Shown here: piece by piece, positions 11,555 through 22,248 of the stretch | Layout: each line of letters begins with the position of its first letter | How positions within the stretch are numbered: position 1 is the stretch's first letter | Origin: Halichondria panicea | Taxonomy: Eukaryota > Porifera > Demospongiae > Suberitida > Halichondriidae | DNA length: 64,000 nt | Assembly: GCF_963675165.1 (NCBI RefSeq) | Contig: NC_087393.1 | Span: 2,423,502 to 2,487,501, forward strand | Direction of reading: 5' to 3' | Made by a program: the position numbers and the translations under genes | The notes under the pieces: generated by a model | Seen by the model: the letters and a program-made list of their open reading frames with translations, nothing else | Told to the model about the DNA's origin: nothing | Database searches by the model: none

Positions 11555-14500
11555 TCAGCACACACAAGATATGTGTGATACAGTATCTGTTTTGAGACTA
11601 TGAGTCCACTTGCCAAACTGCATTTAGCTAGTTGAATTGCTGTAGGAAATTAAAAATATCCATAACATGTGTATACATAACATGTAATGTACATGCATGT
11701 ACAAACATACAGCACATGAAAATTGATATAACGTGCTTATATAAAGAATGGGTTCTCACTTACCAGCTTGACACTAGGGCTATCAAACTCAGACATTGAC
11801 AGCTCAGAATGGTTTTCTTTATCTGAAGAAGGATATACAGTCCTTGTAGAGCATGTAATAATACACTACGGATTACAATAGCATCATGATTCTGTGCGAA
11901 ACCTGGCTCTTATAATAAATACACAGAATTACTTACCAGGAGAATCTTGAAATACTCTATTAGCGAATTTTTTCCTGAGAGCTGTTGCAATAACTGATGC
12001 TGGGTCACTATCTAATACCTCTTGTGTTTCTGTGTTTTGCTTACGCAATGGAGTACCACCAGGAGATCTGAACAGTACAAAGCATAATTATAGTATTACA
12101 TATTGGTCTACAGTCTGGAATCGAACAGCACATTGTGCACACACTGCCTTGCTACATTGGGTGCATGCCATGTACGCGTTGTTAAAATTACATCAATGGT
12201 CAACTCATCAATGGTCAAAAATGGCTGCACAACAAAATGCTCATTACTATTATTTTTGCAAACCAATCATACACAACCACCCATAATTAACTTTCAACAC
12301 AATTGGTAAAGGGTCACCACTTAAGCGAACACACTAACTCACCTTACTGCATGGACAGTCCTCAGTTTAACACTGCCTATGTCCCTGAGAACGTCAGTCA
12401 TGGGTGGCCTTGCTGGAGTAACCTGCGGTCGAGTCTCAGCAGTCGAGGAGGCTTCACTTTGGGAGGGCCGCCTCGCAGTGAATATCTGGGAAGGGAATGG
12501 TTCTAAACTTCCACAAGTACATGTACATGTTACATGTAAGTATGGCACTAAAACAAACAGTGTATCACGTACAGAGGAATGTACATGTACACAGAGGAGG
12601 AATGCCAGTGTCAAAAGGTCACTAATTAAAACATCACGTGGCCCTATGTTTTACATGTAAAACTGAGTTTACCCTCGCGCCCCTGAGTTTATACACCATC
12701 AATAGCTTGATCCTCTTTATAATCACAACAGAAATCGGTTGAGCTATCGCGCCCCAGAGGAATCAGCTTGAGAGAGGAGATCCAGGATTTAATTGCAACC
12801 TTTGACCTTTTATTGCATTCTTCAAAACCACAAGATATGGAAATTAGCCTTCCGTGGCTAGGGTAAAAATTTTGATGCACTGGCTTGCTGCACTGGATAG
12901 ATCTAGGTATAGTAAGCTTTCCAAGCAGGCAAATAAAGAACAGAAGCGCTAAGCTGCTATATGCAGCAAAGGTCAAGAACCCAGAACAAGAATGTTTAAT
13001 CCTTCATTAAACGTGACCCTATTGACCCTGGCGTTCCTCCTCTGACATGTACATAATACTGAATTCATTAAATTGAAATTGATATTCATATCAATTTCAA
13101 TTTAATGCACACTAGTCCAAATGCTGACAAACATTGTAGATCGTACATCAAACATGGCTCTCACGTGTGATTGTGGTGCTGTACTGAGTGCAGGGGGAGG
13201 AGGTGGTGGAGGAGGGGCAGGTATTGGGAGATCCCTCGTCTCAGCAAGAGCATACACTGCTATCTGAGCCTTCAGCTTAGCAAGCTCACCTTCCAGAGCA
13301 GATATCTTCTCCATAGTAACTACAGTACATTAGTGGCATTTTACAGTTAATACATGTACATTTGCGAGACAAAACTCTCCGTAGAATATTCAGTACAAAA
13401 GATTAGTGCACACATGCTAAAATCAAGAATGGTCTATAAAATACATGTGACAGTGCTGGCCTGCTTAATGCATCACGTGTGTGCTCCCCTCCCCTGTAAA
13501 GGTAACCATCTTACGGTGCTTGTCTCCTCCCTCTCCACTACTGTCCTCCTCAAATTCCACACCCTCCATTTCAAAAAAACTGGCCTCTTCAAGTCCATCC
13601 TCAGTAATTAGGTCCATGTGGGCGCCATCTCTTCTCGGGTCCTTGAGATAGGAGAGTGCTCGGAGGCCGTCAGAATCTTGAGCCAGTCTCTCCCCAGTGG
13701 CAGCATACCGCACTTCCATACCAGGGGTAGAGGGAACGCTTGCACTTGTAAGCTAATCGTGTGGGAGCAACAGTGAATAAGTAAGATGTACTGTTAGTGT
13801 AAATATGTAAAGTAGTTGTTACACAATGCACTTTGAGCTTCAAAAAACGGGTGTACATGTAACATGATACACAATTAATACAAGTAAAAGTCCAGCTATA
13901 CATGCACATAGTTACTGTACTGAGTCTGTCACAATGTATTTTGCTCAAAGATCCATTTGCAGTGTTGTAAAGTTAGGGAACAGGCTGATTTACTGTTAGA
14001 TAACAGACATGCACTCACCTGAATGTACAGCCTCTTCCCAGTTCTGATGGGTAGACAATCTCCCACTTGTCTCACTACACTGCGAGATCCACCATGTTTA
14101 TGCTGGAGGGAATAGTGTAAAACACCCGATATTAATTTGGCTGTTCCTCCTTCCTTTGATACAAAGGAGCTGAACGACTTGGATCAAGATTTGCTTCCTG
14201 TGAATCATGGGATGACAACACCTATAGATGTTGTCATCCTATGATTTGCTATAGATAGCATTAAAGGCAGTCTCGCATTAATTCTTGATGTATAATTAAT
14301 TTATAAATGTGGCCCTTAATCTGTCCCCCTTAATCAATCCTCTTTATATCCCCCAGGCCGCCGCCATAAACTCCTGGATCTTCCGGTTGCTCTTGATGCC
14401 CGGTTCATCCTCCACACCACTGCTGACATCAACCCCAGCTGGTTGAATCACTTTTAGTAGATCGCCAACATTGTCGGCATTGAGACCGCCAGCTATAATC

Positions 14501-16374
14501 AATCTGTTCGTCAATTCCTCAGGGATGACACTCCAATCAAAAACCTTGCCGCTACCACCTAAAAGCTTAGTAGGAGTATCCAACAGAAGATACATGTAAG
14601 AAGCACTTGGGTATTTGGTGACTGCTTCTCTGATAGAGTCAGTGCCAGTTGCTTGAATGGCTTTGATGTAAGGGAGGGCAAATGATAGGCAGTACTCCTC
14701 GCTCTCGGAACCATGAAACTGTATCATATCGGGTTTGACAGTGTTGATGATTTCATGCATGTCCGCCTCGCTGTGGTTGGCAACTACCACAACGGCCTTT
14801 ACACCATCACATTTATAGTCAATAAGCTGTCGCAGCATGGCTATTTCCTCTATACTAATGTAGCGTGAGCTACTCGGAACTTGCATCAAGCCGATGGCAT
14901 TGGCTCCCGCTTGGATAGCTGTCCGCAAGTGGTCTTTACTGCGGATGCCGCATATCTTGATGATTAGCTTCGAATCCCGATGCCCCTGTCCAACAGGTAA
15001 ATGCATATAGCTGATAGAATCAGGGTTAAGAATATAATTAGTAGAAAATAGGTACAGTGTATGTCACTAATACGCCATAGCGGAAAGCGTTCACCATCAT
15101 ATGCATGTAGAGTACAGGTTGAGCAGTGATGCTTTTTGTCAAAACTCTGCTCTGGCAGCAACTCTATGGAGGTATTAAAGCAGCAGTCGACGCAGGCGGC
15201 CGCCCTGAGAACCAAGTAATTAATTTTATATTGTCCGGCCTAAGCTCACTGTATTAACAGCAGGATTTAGACAGTAATGCAACTGTACACTTATCACGTT
15301 TTGCTGACAGTACCGTAAAAATTCTAATAAAGGCGCCACAAAAAATTGGCACACATACCAATTGAACAGAGAAAAATACATGAGCCTCAACCGGCGCCTC
15401 ATCATTTAGAGTAATGGCCACGTTGAAATTACAGGATAAATAGCTTTGATGGCTTCATTTTTCATTACGGTTCAAGTTGGCGCTAAGCTTTTAAGAGAGT
15501 GGGGTCTTTATTAGATTTTTTTTGGTACCTTCACTATAAAATCAGACAACCGGTTGTAGAGAGATTACTTTTTCTTTCACGGTTTGTATATCTTGCATGT
15601 AAGACCTCAATATTATCATAGATAGTAGAGGAGAGGGATTGGAAACGGGATCACGTGAGCTTATGCTTGCCATGTGAGGCCTCTGGGACAGTGCGTTCAG
15701 CAACCAATAGACACCTTGAGGTGTGATTTTACTGGTTTTGAGGTCAAGAGAAGCTTTTGAAAAGAAGCAAATGAGAGGATACTAGGTAAGTAAATGTATG
15801 AATAGCCCTAAAATTTGTCTTGAGGCATGGCTAGGTACAAAATGAAACATTATTACTAGCTAGAAGTCATGTTCACTCTTGGTAGCACACGATTTTACAA
15901 CACTTAGCTTCTCCGATTTGTTGATTTCCACTAGCCATCTTTGCGGGGTAGCATCTCCATAACTAAGCTGAGTTTATATTCGAGACTCGGAAATATTAAA
16001 GATCAATGTCCATATTATTGCTTCCAATCCATTAGATTTTGAAAATCACTATTCATGCTCTGATTTTGTCACCGCAGTGTCGATGTGTGGCAAGAACTTG
16101 GACTGATAAATGCAAGGACGGTCCGTGTGAAATAGTGCTAATTGCCTGTGTTTCCAATCCCCTTCCTCTACTATCTATGATATTATGCTTGGCGCTGTAA
16201 TTACATCAACTTTGAACATGGTATAAATACTCACCACACAAAGAGATTGTGAGCTCATTTTCTGTACTTGCAATAACCTGAAAATGTAGAGAGATCTATT
16301 AATTAAGATTAAAAAATAGGACACATCTTCAACCAAAATAATGATGTGCTCTAATCAGAAAAATAATACTCACC
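11555..16374 (-). CDS. MTFR1-like mitochondrial fission regulator
   Basis: Coding exons are 16258-16235 (ATG in the exon 16277-16235), 14102-14019, 13752-13515, 13319-13165, 12485-12343, 12067-11937, 11822-11764 and 11617-11555. They join in phase to 298 codons plus stop; vertebrate MTFR1 has about 330. An upstream non-coding exon ends at 16374. Family signatures in order are HGGSRSVVRQVGDCLP, the coiled coil KISALEGELAKLKAQIA, a polyproline run near PIPAPPPP, MTDVLRDIGSVKLRTV, and DPASVIATALRKKFANRV. These match the MTFR1/MTFR2/MTFR1L arrangement, proteins that act at mitochondria and influence fission. Joining the first coding exon gives MSSQSLCV before HKHGG, which resembles the vertebrate QSVLWSRKPYGSSRS region. 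The intron 16234-14103 contains the trpF-like ORF and a 575-bp MITE. The last exon (FGKWTHSLK...) is the least certain. Confidence 0.8.
13066..13107. repeat. Perfect 20-bp-arm palindrome in an MTFR1-like intron
   Basis: The arms 'cattaaattgaaattgatat' and 'atatcaatttcaatttaatg' are exact complements separated by two bases, and would form a cruciform or RNA hairpin. No transposon ends or target duplication were seen around it. Confidence 0.7.
14110..14343. other. Gap between the trpF-like stop and an MTFR1-like exon, with a small hairpin
   Basis: It holds an inverted repeat at about 14199-14247 ('atgggatgacaacacctata' with its near complement) and otherwise AT-rich DNA. No exon or AATAAA was recognised, so the 3' end of a separate trpF transcript cannot be placed. 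Confidence 0.45.
14344..15006 (-). CDS. trpF: Phosphoribosylanthranilate isomerase (TrpF-like), intronless, nested in the MTFR1-like gene
   Basis: The uninterrupted 220-residue ORF covers a full TIM-barrel PRA isomerase (family length about 200). This enzyme isomerises phosphoribosylanthranilate to CdRP in tryptophan synthesis. Signatures are KICGI with catalytic Cys19, GANAIGLM, SSRYI, MIQFHGSE, YLLLDTP with catalytic Asp143, GGSGKVFDW (phosphate loop), IIAGGLNADNV and GVDVSSGVE. Both catalytic residues and both phosphate-binding loops are kept, so it may be active. Animals normally lack the pathway, so transfer from bacteria or another microbe is the simplest reading. No other trp gene is visible. 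The ORF may start at the ATG at 15006. A 3' splice site (ttggacag before GGGCATCGG, 14988) would instead join it in phase to the leader exon ending at 16235, giving MSSQSLCV-GHRDSK. That would put it on the same promoter as the MTFR1-like gene. Confidence 0.9.
   Translation of the reverse strand: MHLPVGQGHRDSKLIIKICGIRSKDHLRTAIQAGANAIGLMQVPSSSRYISIEEIAMLRQLIDYKCDGVKAVVVVANHSEADMHEIINTVKPDMIQFHGSESEEYCLSFALPYIKAIQATGTDSIREAVTKYPSASYMYLLLDTPTKLLGGSGKVFDWSVIPEELTNRLIIAGGLNADNVGDLLKVIQPAGVDVSSGVEDEPGIKSNRKIQEFMAAAWGI
15220..15610. other. Intronic stretch with degenerate transposon pieces
   Basis: 'taccgtaaaaattctaataaaggcgcca' type words near 15312 and 'ggcgcc' words nearby recall the termini of the TACCGTAATTGATG family at 27.3 and 38.2 kb. 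No coding signal was seen. Confidence 0.35.
15611..16185. mobile_element. MITE with about 37-bp terminal inverted repeats
   Basis: The left arm at 15611-15647 (ATCATAGATAGTAGAGGA...GGATTGGAAAC) and its inverted copy at 16149-16185 differ at only a few positions. The 575-bp interior has no ORF. It lies in the intron that separates the leader exon from both the trpF-like and MTFR1-like exons. Confidence 0.75.
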
Positions 16375-16768
16375 TGACTGTGAATCTTCTACCGTTCTGT
16401 TGAGTTTTTCTTGTATCGTAATCGACAAGACAGTACAGCTACAGGTAGGTAGAAACTTCAAAGGAAAGGAGAGGATGTAGAACTTAGGAGAAAACTCAGA
16501 AAAGCTTTGTATTTAATTTGAACTGAAAAGAGTGTAAAAAAATTATCACGTGACAGCTAACGTTCCGGTTCAAGCAAGGTTCAAGATACTTTACCTCCGT
16601 GTACGAAGGTACGTGTGTTTAACAGTTTACAGTTAAGAAAAAGGTTCTCAAGACGTTCTTTACTACACTAGACACTTCTGTACTTACCACTAACAAGCTT
16701 ACTGACAGGCTTCTTCGTGGTGGTGTGCTTAAGAACTCTGACAAAAGTCCCTTGAAGGCTGTGCAATT
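16375..16768. promoter_or_regulatory. Divergent upstream region of the MTFR1-like/trpF locus and ARMC1
   Basis: The minus-strand leader exon ends at 16374 and ARMC1 begins with an ATG at 16769 on the plus strand, so both transcription starts fall in this interval. No TATA box is obvious. Assignment rests on position only. Confidence 0.4.
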
Positions 16769-19427
16769 ATGGATGTTCTAAAAGTGGTGCAACAATTGAG
16801 AGACTTAGCAGCAGATCCACAGAACAGAGCTACAATTGTTAGGGTACGTATCCTCAGACTTGTATGCATTAGCATGTGTGTGCACGCGTGATCTATATCA
16901 ATCAATATATTTCTAAAGTTAAACCGAGAACGTGTGCTGTGTTGTGAGGTTTCTTAGCGTCACTATGAGTGAACGAATCATTTATATATATATGGGCTTA
17001 GAAATTAAAAACTGGAAGTCAGAATGTACGTGATTGGGTGTGTGCTTCCTGATTGTTTCTTGGAAACTGCACTGCCTCTACCTCTATTAGGGATATGGTA
17101 CTGGTAGACTGGTACTGGTAGACTGGTACTGGTAGACTGGTGTCGTTTATGTTCACACATACATCTATACACACAGGATCAAGGCTGTCTACCTGGACTG
17201 GTTATATTCCTGGATAATGACAATCCGCACGTTGTGGGCACAGCATTGGAGGTAATAATAGCAGCCACGCAGCCACGAATCAGTCCGTGTGTACATTCTC
17301 CCATCGAATCTATGCCTTGCCCATACATATACTCGTTCATGTACTTTTTCCACTGCTGATTAATAACATAGCATTTAAATTCCTTTGTGTATTTGGTGTG
17401 TATTTGGTGCATGCATCTCTCGTGTTTTAATTATAAAACTTGTCCTAAACACAGCTCACATAGTGAGAACAATTCTCAGTGGTAGCATGTCCCCCCTCAA
17501 TGAAGTGTTTCATCCACACTCTGCTTGTCAATCACTACCTTTCACTTACTGTAGCATAGTTAGAGACTGGCTGTAACCTACACATGTACATGTAATTGCC
17601 TGTAGAATCATGAAACGTATGTGTGTCGGTGGACCGTCACTCTGTGGCTCTGTCTTGTTTATCCCTCTACCTTTTCTTTCACTAATGCCTGCTTGAAGTT
17701 TTGCTTTACTGGTATATGTACCCTCAACTGTGTAAGTCATGTGAAACTTTGAAAGGTTCTTCGGTACTATGACTATGTAACACATTTGAAGTGTAATTAT
17801 AGGTTTTCATGCTGATTCTGTTCTGTATATATATAGGCACTCTACTACTTAGCACAGGTGCCTTCCAACAAATCTCTCATGAAGAATGAAGTTGGCCTCT
17901 TGCTCAGTGTTAATAGGATAATCAGCAGGTATTGGTTAAAATTAATAACCGTACAGTACAGTACAATGTGTATGTACACTGCACTGAATATAGTGATAAG
18001 TGTTGTGTTGGCCTTTATTCATGATGTGCATTGTCAAGAATTTTACCAATAAATAAATGCTTTGTGGAGACATTCTGTTCTGATGTGTAAACATGTTTGG
18101 CTGTGTTTGGCTGTAGGTCCGGCTCTCCACCAGACGTTAAATCATCAGCGCAAAGAGTTCACGACCTTCTTATACCACCAGCTGGATCGACAAGGTACAT
18201 AATACACACTCTCCTGCTTGTACTGTATGAAGTGTTTGTGCAATAGCTGTTCCTGGAACAAATTTTGTTTTGATATCATAAGTATCCAAGCCCATCCATA
18301 GTCCCTACTTACAGTGCACAAGGTGCTGTATGTAGATCATTGTGGTGTGTCAACTGTATTATGACCTTTGTCCATGTTATGTGTGTGCAGACCACTCTCT
18401 CAAGCTCGCTCCACTCGTGGTCACCCTTTCCTGGGAGCCTCTAACAAGAGGGCAAAGGTCATCCTCCTGCAAATTGATGGACTCAGAGATCAGGTGTGTA
18501 AATTTTTATTTGGCCAGTACTCTTTTGCGTTAAAGGACAATTTGTGAGCAGAGCTCTTGTCCTCTGGTGGGAGGGGAAATGTATAGCCATATCATTCTTC
18601 CCTATCTTACTTGGAGAAACTAAGGAACTTGCTGAAATCCAAGATATGACGCAATAGTTTTTATGTGCCAGTATGATTAGCAATAACATTACTAACGATA
18701 TCTATCATAATGGACATGACATGTGGGTGTGATTTCCTGGTTGTTCATAATAAGAGGCAGTTTCACAGAGTTAGTCGTTGAAAGCATGAAGCTCGTCATC
18801 TGTCCCAAATCAAGAAGGTCCGCTCGTAGTGAGGTTTTTAGTGTACTAACTTATAATTATAGTGATTTCAACCCGTGCCTTAGCTAGTGTCTTTTATATA
18901 AAGAGGTTGTCTTCTGGTGGGAGGGTCCGTTATGGGAGGTTCCACTGTACTGAATGAAAGCACCACGGGTGCTGATGCCTCGGTGGAGGTGCCAAAGCTA
19001 CATAACATAAAACTACTAATAGCTAGCTTTTATACACACATTTATCATGATGAACATCTTTAATTGCTGCATGCAATCAACCTAATAGTGGGTAATGATC
19101 AACCATGATTGTTGTTAAAAACGATCGATTCAAGTCTAAAGTTAATGGCTGCAAGTTAGCATAGCTTTGCAGCTCTCTGCTCACTACCAATAGCTAGCGT
19201 TCTAGTGCAGAGCTAACTACTAAGTAGAGTAGTAACACTCGGTGAACAAGTTTTGCTACGGACTCTTCTGAAAAGGCTGCAATGGCATTCCAAGTAAGCA
19301 AAACTAGGCATAACTCGAGAACGAAGCATTATTTTGCAAATCCACGAATTAAAATCCAAGTAAACATGACTAGAAGCCTATAGAAACTCTTACTTGCACT
19401 TGATTCATCCTTGAGCAGCTGTAGCGG

Positions 19428-19470
<43 letters not shown>

Positions 19471-21730
19471 CCGTATACCTCGCTTGCGCATGCACACCGA
19501 GGCATAATGACAGTATTTGGCATACCATAACCTCTAGCTGTACAGCAGAGGTACATGCATGTACTTCTAATAAAGTATTCATCCTTTTACTTTGTGTTTT
19601 TCGCACTAGTTCAGTATACTGTGCCAAAATAATATACAAGCACTTGTACTTAGTTATGCTTTGGTGCATGCGCAAGTGAGGTATACGGTATAGTGTGTCT
19701 GTGTAGACTGCTATAGCTGCTCAATGATCAATGAAGTGCAAGCTTTCTTGGATTTCGATTAGTGGGTTTGCAAAATAATGCTTCGTTCTTGAGTTTTGTC
19801 TATTTTTGCTTAAATGGAGACCATTGCTGTCTCTTCTGACTCGTCCATAGCAATAATAGCTTCATGCAGGTTTCCATCGAGCCATCAGCACCTGCGATGC
19901 TTTGATTAATGAACAGAGCCTGTTGCTATCAGTGTTAATACATATAGGAGTCTCGCAGAGTGGTGGAGGAGACTTTCCTGGGTGTAAAGGGAGTGATCAG
20001 CTTCACATTCAACATGTCTCAGAGAAGGTGCTCTCTGAGAGTGAGATCAGAGGTTAGACCAGATGCCCTCTGTCATGCTGTGGAGCGATCAGGATCAATA
20101 TCTGCCAAGCAAGTCATCAAAAATGAGCAGGGGGAGGAGGTGAGTGACGGGTGCACAATAAGGTGCATGGCAGTTCCTTTGAATGACCATACATGTTTAA
20201 GTATGTACATGTACAATGTACATGTATGTAAGCATGTAAACATTGCCTCAAAAGATTATATACTGTGGATGGGGCAGCTAGTACTTATGATATTTCCATA
20301 CTCCAGGTGTTACTAGCGTTTGCTCCATCACCTCGCATTCCCAGTCTAGACGAGAAGGAGAATACACAACCTACTAAAGTGAGTAGTGAACTAGTGATCC
20401 ACCCACATCAACACTGCTATGTAATTGTTACCCGAGGCGTGCCTGGGCGGCCACGGGTATAGTAGTCCGTTGGTTTGTTTGTTTGTTTGTTTTTAACATG
20501 ATAATCTACTCACCTGGGTGCCATATAGCACTGGGTTTACAGCATGGATAGCCTTCACACAACAATATCGTTTAAATAGTGGCAGATTTTGCTCAAATAA
20601 AAGCGAGTAAGAAGCTTGAACTTGCACGTTGGCGCTAGCTAACTACCCGCGGCTTTTATTCGAGGTAGAGCCTACATTTACAGGTGACTTGATCCCGTAC
20701 CAGTAACAGGGTCACTAAAGTGAAAGCTAGAATTGTGACTAGTTGTTGGCTGACTCTGGACCAGCCTGGCAGGAGCCATACTACTCTAAGACTCCAGGTT
20801 TCTTATGCTGTTACCCCAGTCCACAGTGCATGTCTCATGTACCACTAAAACTCTGTTCTCAAATGTTTCAGCATGCCTTCAGTCTGGTTTGCTCTTGAGT
20901 TGCTGTGCAGTGCTAGTCATACATGCTTACATGCACTGCATTATTATTTATATCACTCCTCTGGTTTCTTTATAATCATGTCACCAGCCGAGGGTTTGCA
21001 CTTTAGTGCTCTTGTTCTTGTTTGTTTTGTTGCTTACTCTACTTATGTACATTGTGTGCGCTGTAGTGTATTGTATCTGTAGTTACAACACGTAATCCAG
21101 CTTGTCAAACTTTGTAATTGTGTGTCTCTCCTCCTATAGCTGCCAGACTACTTACCAGAAGATAATGATGAATCTCACAAGGATGATGAAAAGGTAAGGT
21201 TACCAGAAGACAGCCTGTATGCCAATAAATTGTAGAATAGTAATGGACCTAAATGTAGATATGTGTATGTGTGTTCATGCATGTACATACTGTATAGCTG
21301 GTATTATTTCGAGGGTATAAAATGTTCGTGGTTTTCGCAGATTAGGCATGTACTGCGAACATTTATAACCGCGAATTTAATATCGCATGCATGCATGCTG
21401 CAAAAAAGGCACTATTCCACGAAAATTAAATCCACGAAAACCCTTCTAAAGTAAAGGCATTTCCGCGAAAGTTTATACCCTCGAAATATACCCGCTATAC
21501 GGTATTTTGGTTTGTTTTATAACGTTAGATACACAGCAGGCATGTATAGGTTGATAAAAATAATGTGAATATGCTCATACTTTCTATTTAGAGTTACATT
21601 TTCGTACAAATACTAATGCATCTCATGTTCGTTTTTCTTGCAGGCCATTGAAAGAAGTGGAGCCGTGGGTCAAGGTGGAGGGTGGTTCAGCTCTGTCAGT
21701 AGTTTCCTGACCAACTCATTCTACTGGTGA
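16769..21730 (+). CDS. ARMC1: Armadillo repeat-containing protein 1
   Basis: Nine exons (16769-16843, 17177-17251, 17837-17928, 18117-18194, 18391-18493, 19948-20139, 20307-20378, 21140-21193, 21644-21730) join in phase to 275 codons plus stop; the vertebrate protein has 282. The match to ARMC1 is clear throughout: QLRDLAADPQNRATIV, DQGCLPGLVIFLDN, FLGASNKRAKVILLQIDGL (start of the HMA-like domain), LGVKGVISFTFNM, LPDYLPEDN, and the C-terminal SFLTNSFYW, which parallels NFLSRSFYW. ARMC1 is a cytosolic and mitochondrial outer-membrane protein linked to mitochondrial distribution and the MICOS/MIB bridge. Its divergent neighbour is also a mitochondrial-dynamics gene, which may be chance. Intron 5 is swollen to 1.45 kb by transposons. 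Confidence 0.95.
17101..17143. repeat. Three tandem copies of a 14-bp unit in ARMC1 intron 1
   Basis: The unit ctggtagactggta is repeated three times before 'gtcgtttatg'. It looks like replication slippage. Confidence 0.7.
18526..18947. mobile_element. TACAGTGGAACCTCC-type MITE (Tigger-like) in ARMC1 intron 5
   Basis: The right end 'gggaggttccactg' is followed by TA. The interior shares 'gagcagagctcttgtcctctggtgggagg' style words and 'gggtccgttatgggagg' with the copy nested at 40399-40872. The left end is worn. No transposase is present. Confidence 0.65.
18955..19905. mobile_element. Inverted pair of ACCTCGCTTGCGCATGCGC-type elements
   Basis: The left copy runs from 'gaaagcaccacgggtgctg' to 'cgcttgcgcatgcacaccgaggcat' (about 19505) and includes an (AC)n tract at 19431-19468. 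From about 19660 the same sequence returns reversed ('gcatgcgcaagtgaggtatacgg', later 'aataatgcttcgttctt'), forming a long imperfect inverted repeat in ARMC1 intron 5. Single copies lie at about 30186-30790, 32424-32942 and 45590-46140. Confidence 0.6.
20430..20700. repeat. Partial CCCGAGGCG..GGCCACGGGTATAGTAGTCCG element in ARMC1 intron 7
   Basis: It starts at 'acccgaggcgtgcctggg', then (TTTG)n and a stretch on 'caccTGGGTGCCATATAGCACTGGG' lines shared with the copy at 30.19 kb. The far end is missing or degenerate. Confidence 0.5.
21305..21505. mobile_element. Palindromic MITE ending CCCGCTATACGGTAT in ARMC1 intron 8
   Basis: 'tttcgagggtataaa' at the left is answered by 'tttataccctcgaaa' at the right, then 'tacccgctatacggtat'. 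It is about 200 bp with no ORF. Sister copies: 41440-41653, 55995-56193, 57768-57984. Confidence 0.75.
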
Positions 21731-22248
21731 ATCAAACTCTCTCTTTATTTCTGTTCTCTCTGTCTATGTTATGTTTTGCACGTCATGTAGTTTTATGTTT
21801 TATTGTGCACAATGGCTCAATTATGATCGTTGAAAAGTGGCCTTTAGCGTCAATTGATACCTCTTTTGTGTTCATTCTCACACATCCACCTGTATCCAAT
21901 CAAATTTCTTGTTCTGCTGTACACATGTACATAATTACGAAGATTTTGCATGCATGACATTAATTATGTTCACTCTGGGGTTGATCGTATGAATGCATAT
22001 TTCATATATCTGATTGTGTATGTAATGCATATGCCGGGTTACTGCCATGGGCGTGGATTTTTCCATGCAAGGAATTGATGCATGTGGCCTTTGGTTTTTC
22101 ATCAATACTATATTGATATAATATAACTCTTATAATTATAAACAATCGTTGGAGCTAGTGGTTTCACTATAATTATGATTAACCCTTCATATAAATAATT
22201 TATTGTAATCTGATTTGCGAATTAAAAAGTAAATAATTGTGCATGTTT

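Noticed and set aside
12689-12976. Minus-strand frame that looks like a small secreted, cysteine-bearing (cytokine-like) protein
   Set aside because: It has no ATG (it opens at TTG) and no clear splice acceptor, and it lies in an MTFR1-like intron. The resemblance is to signal-peptide composition only.
14964-15215. Hydrophobic minus-strand frame upstream of trpF, possibly a leader or second gene
   Set aside because: It opens at TTG, overlaps trpF in another frame and has no recognisable motif. The 14988 acceptor or the ATG at 15006 explains the region better.
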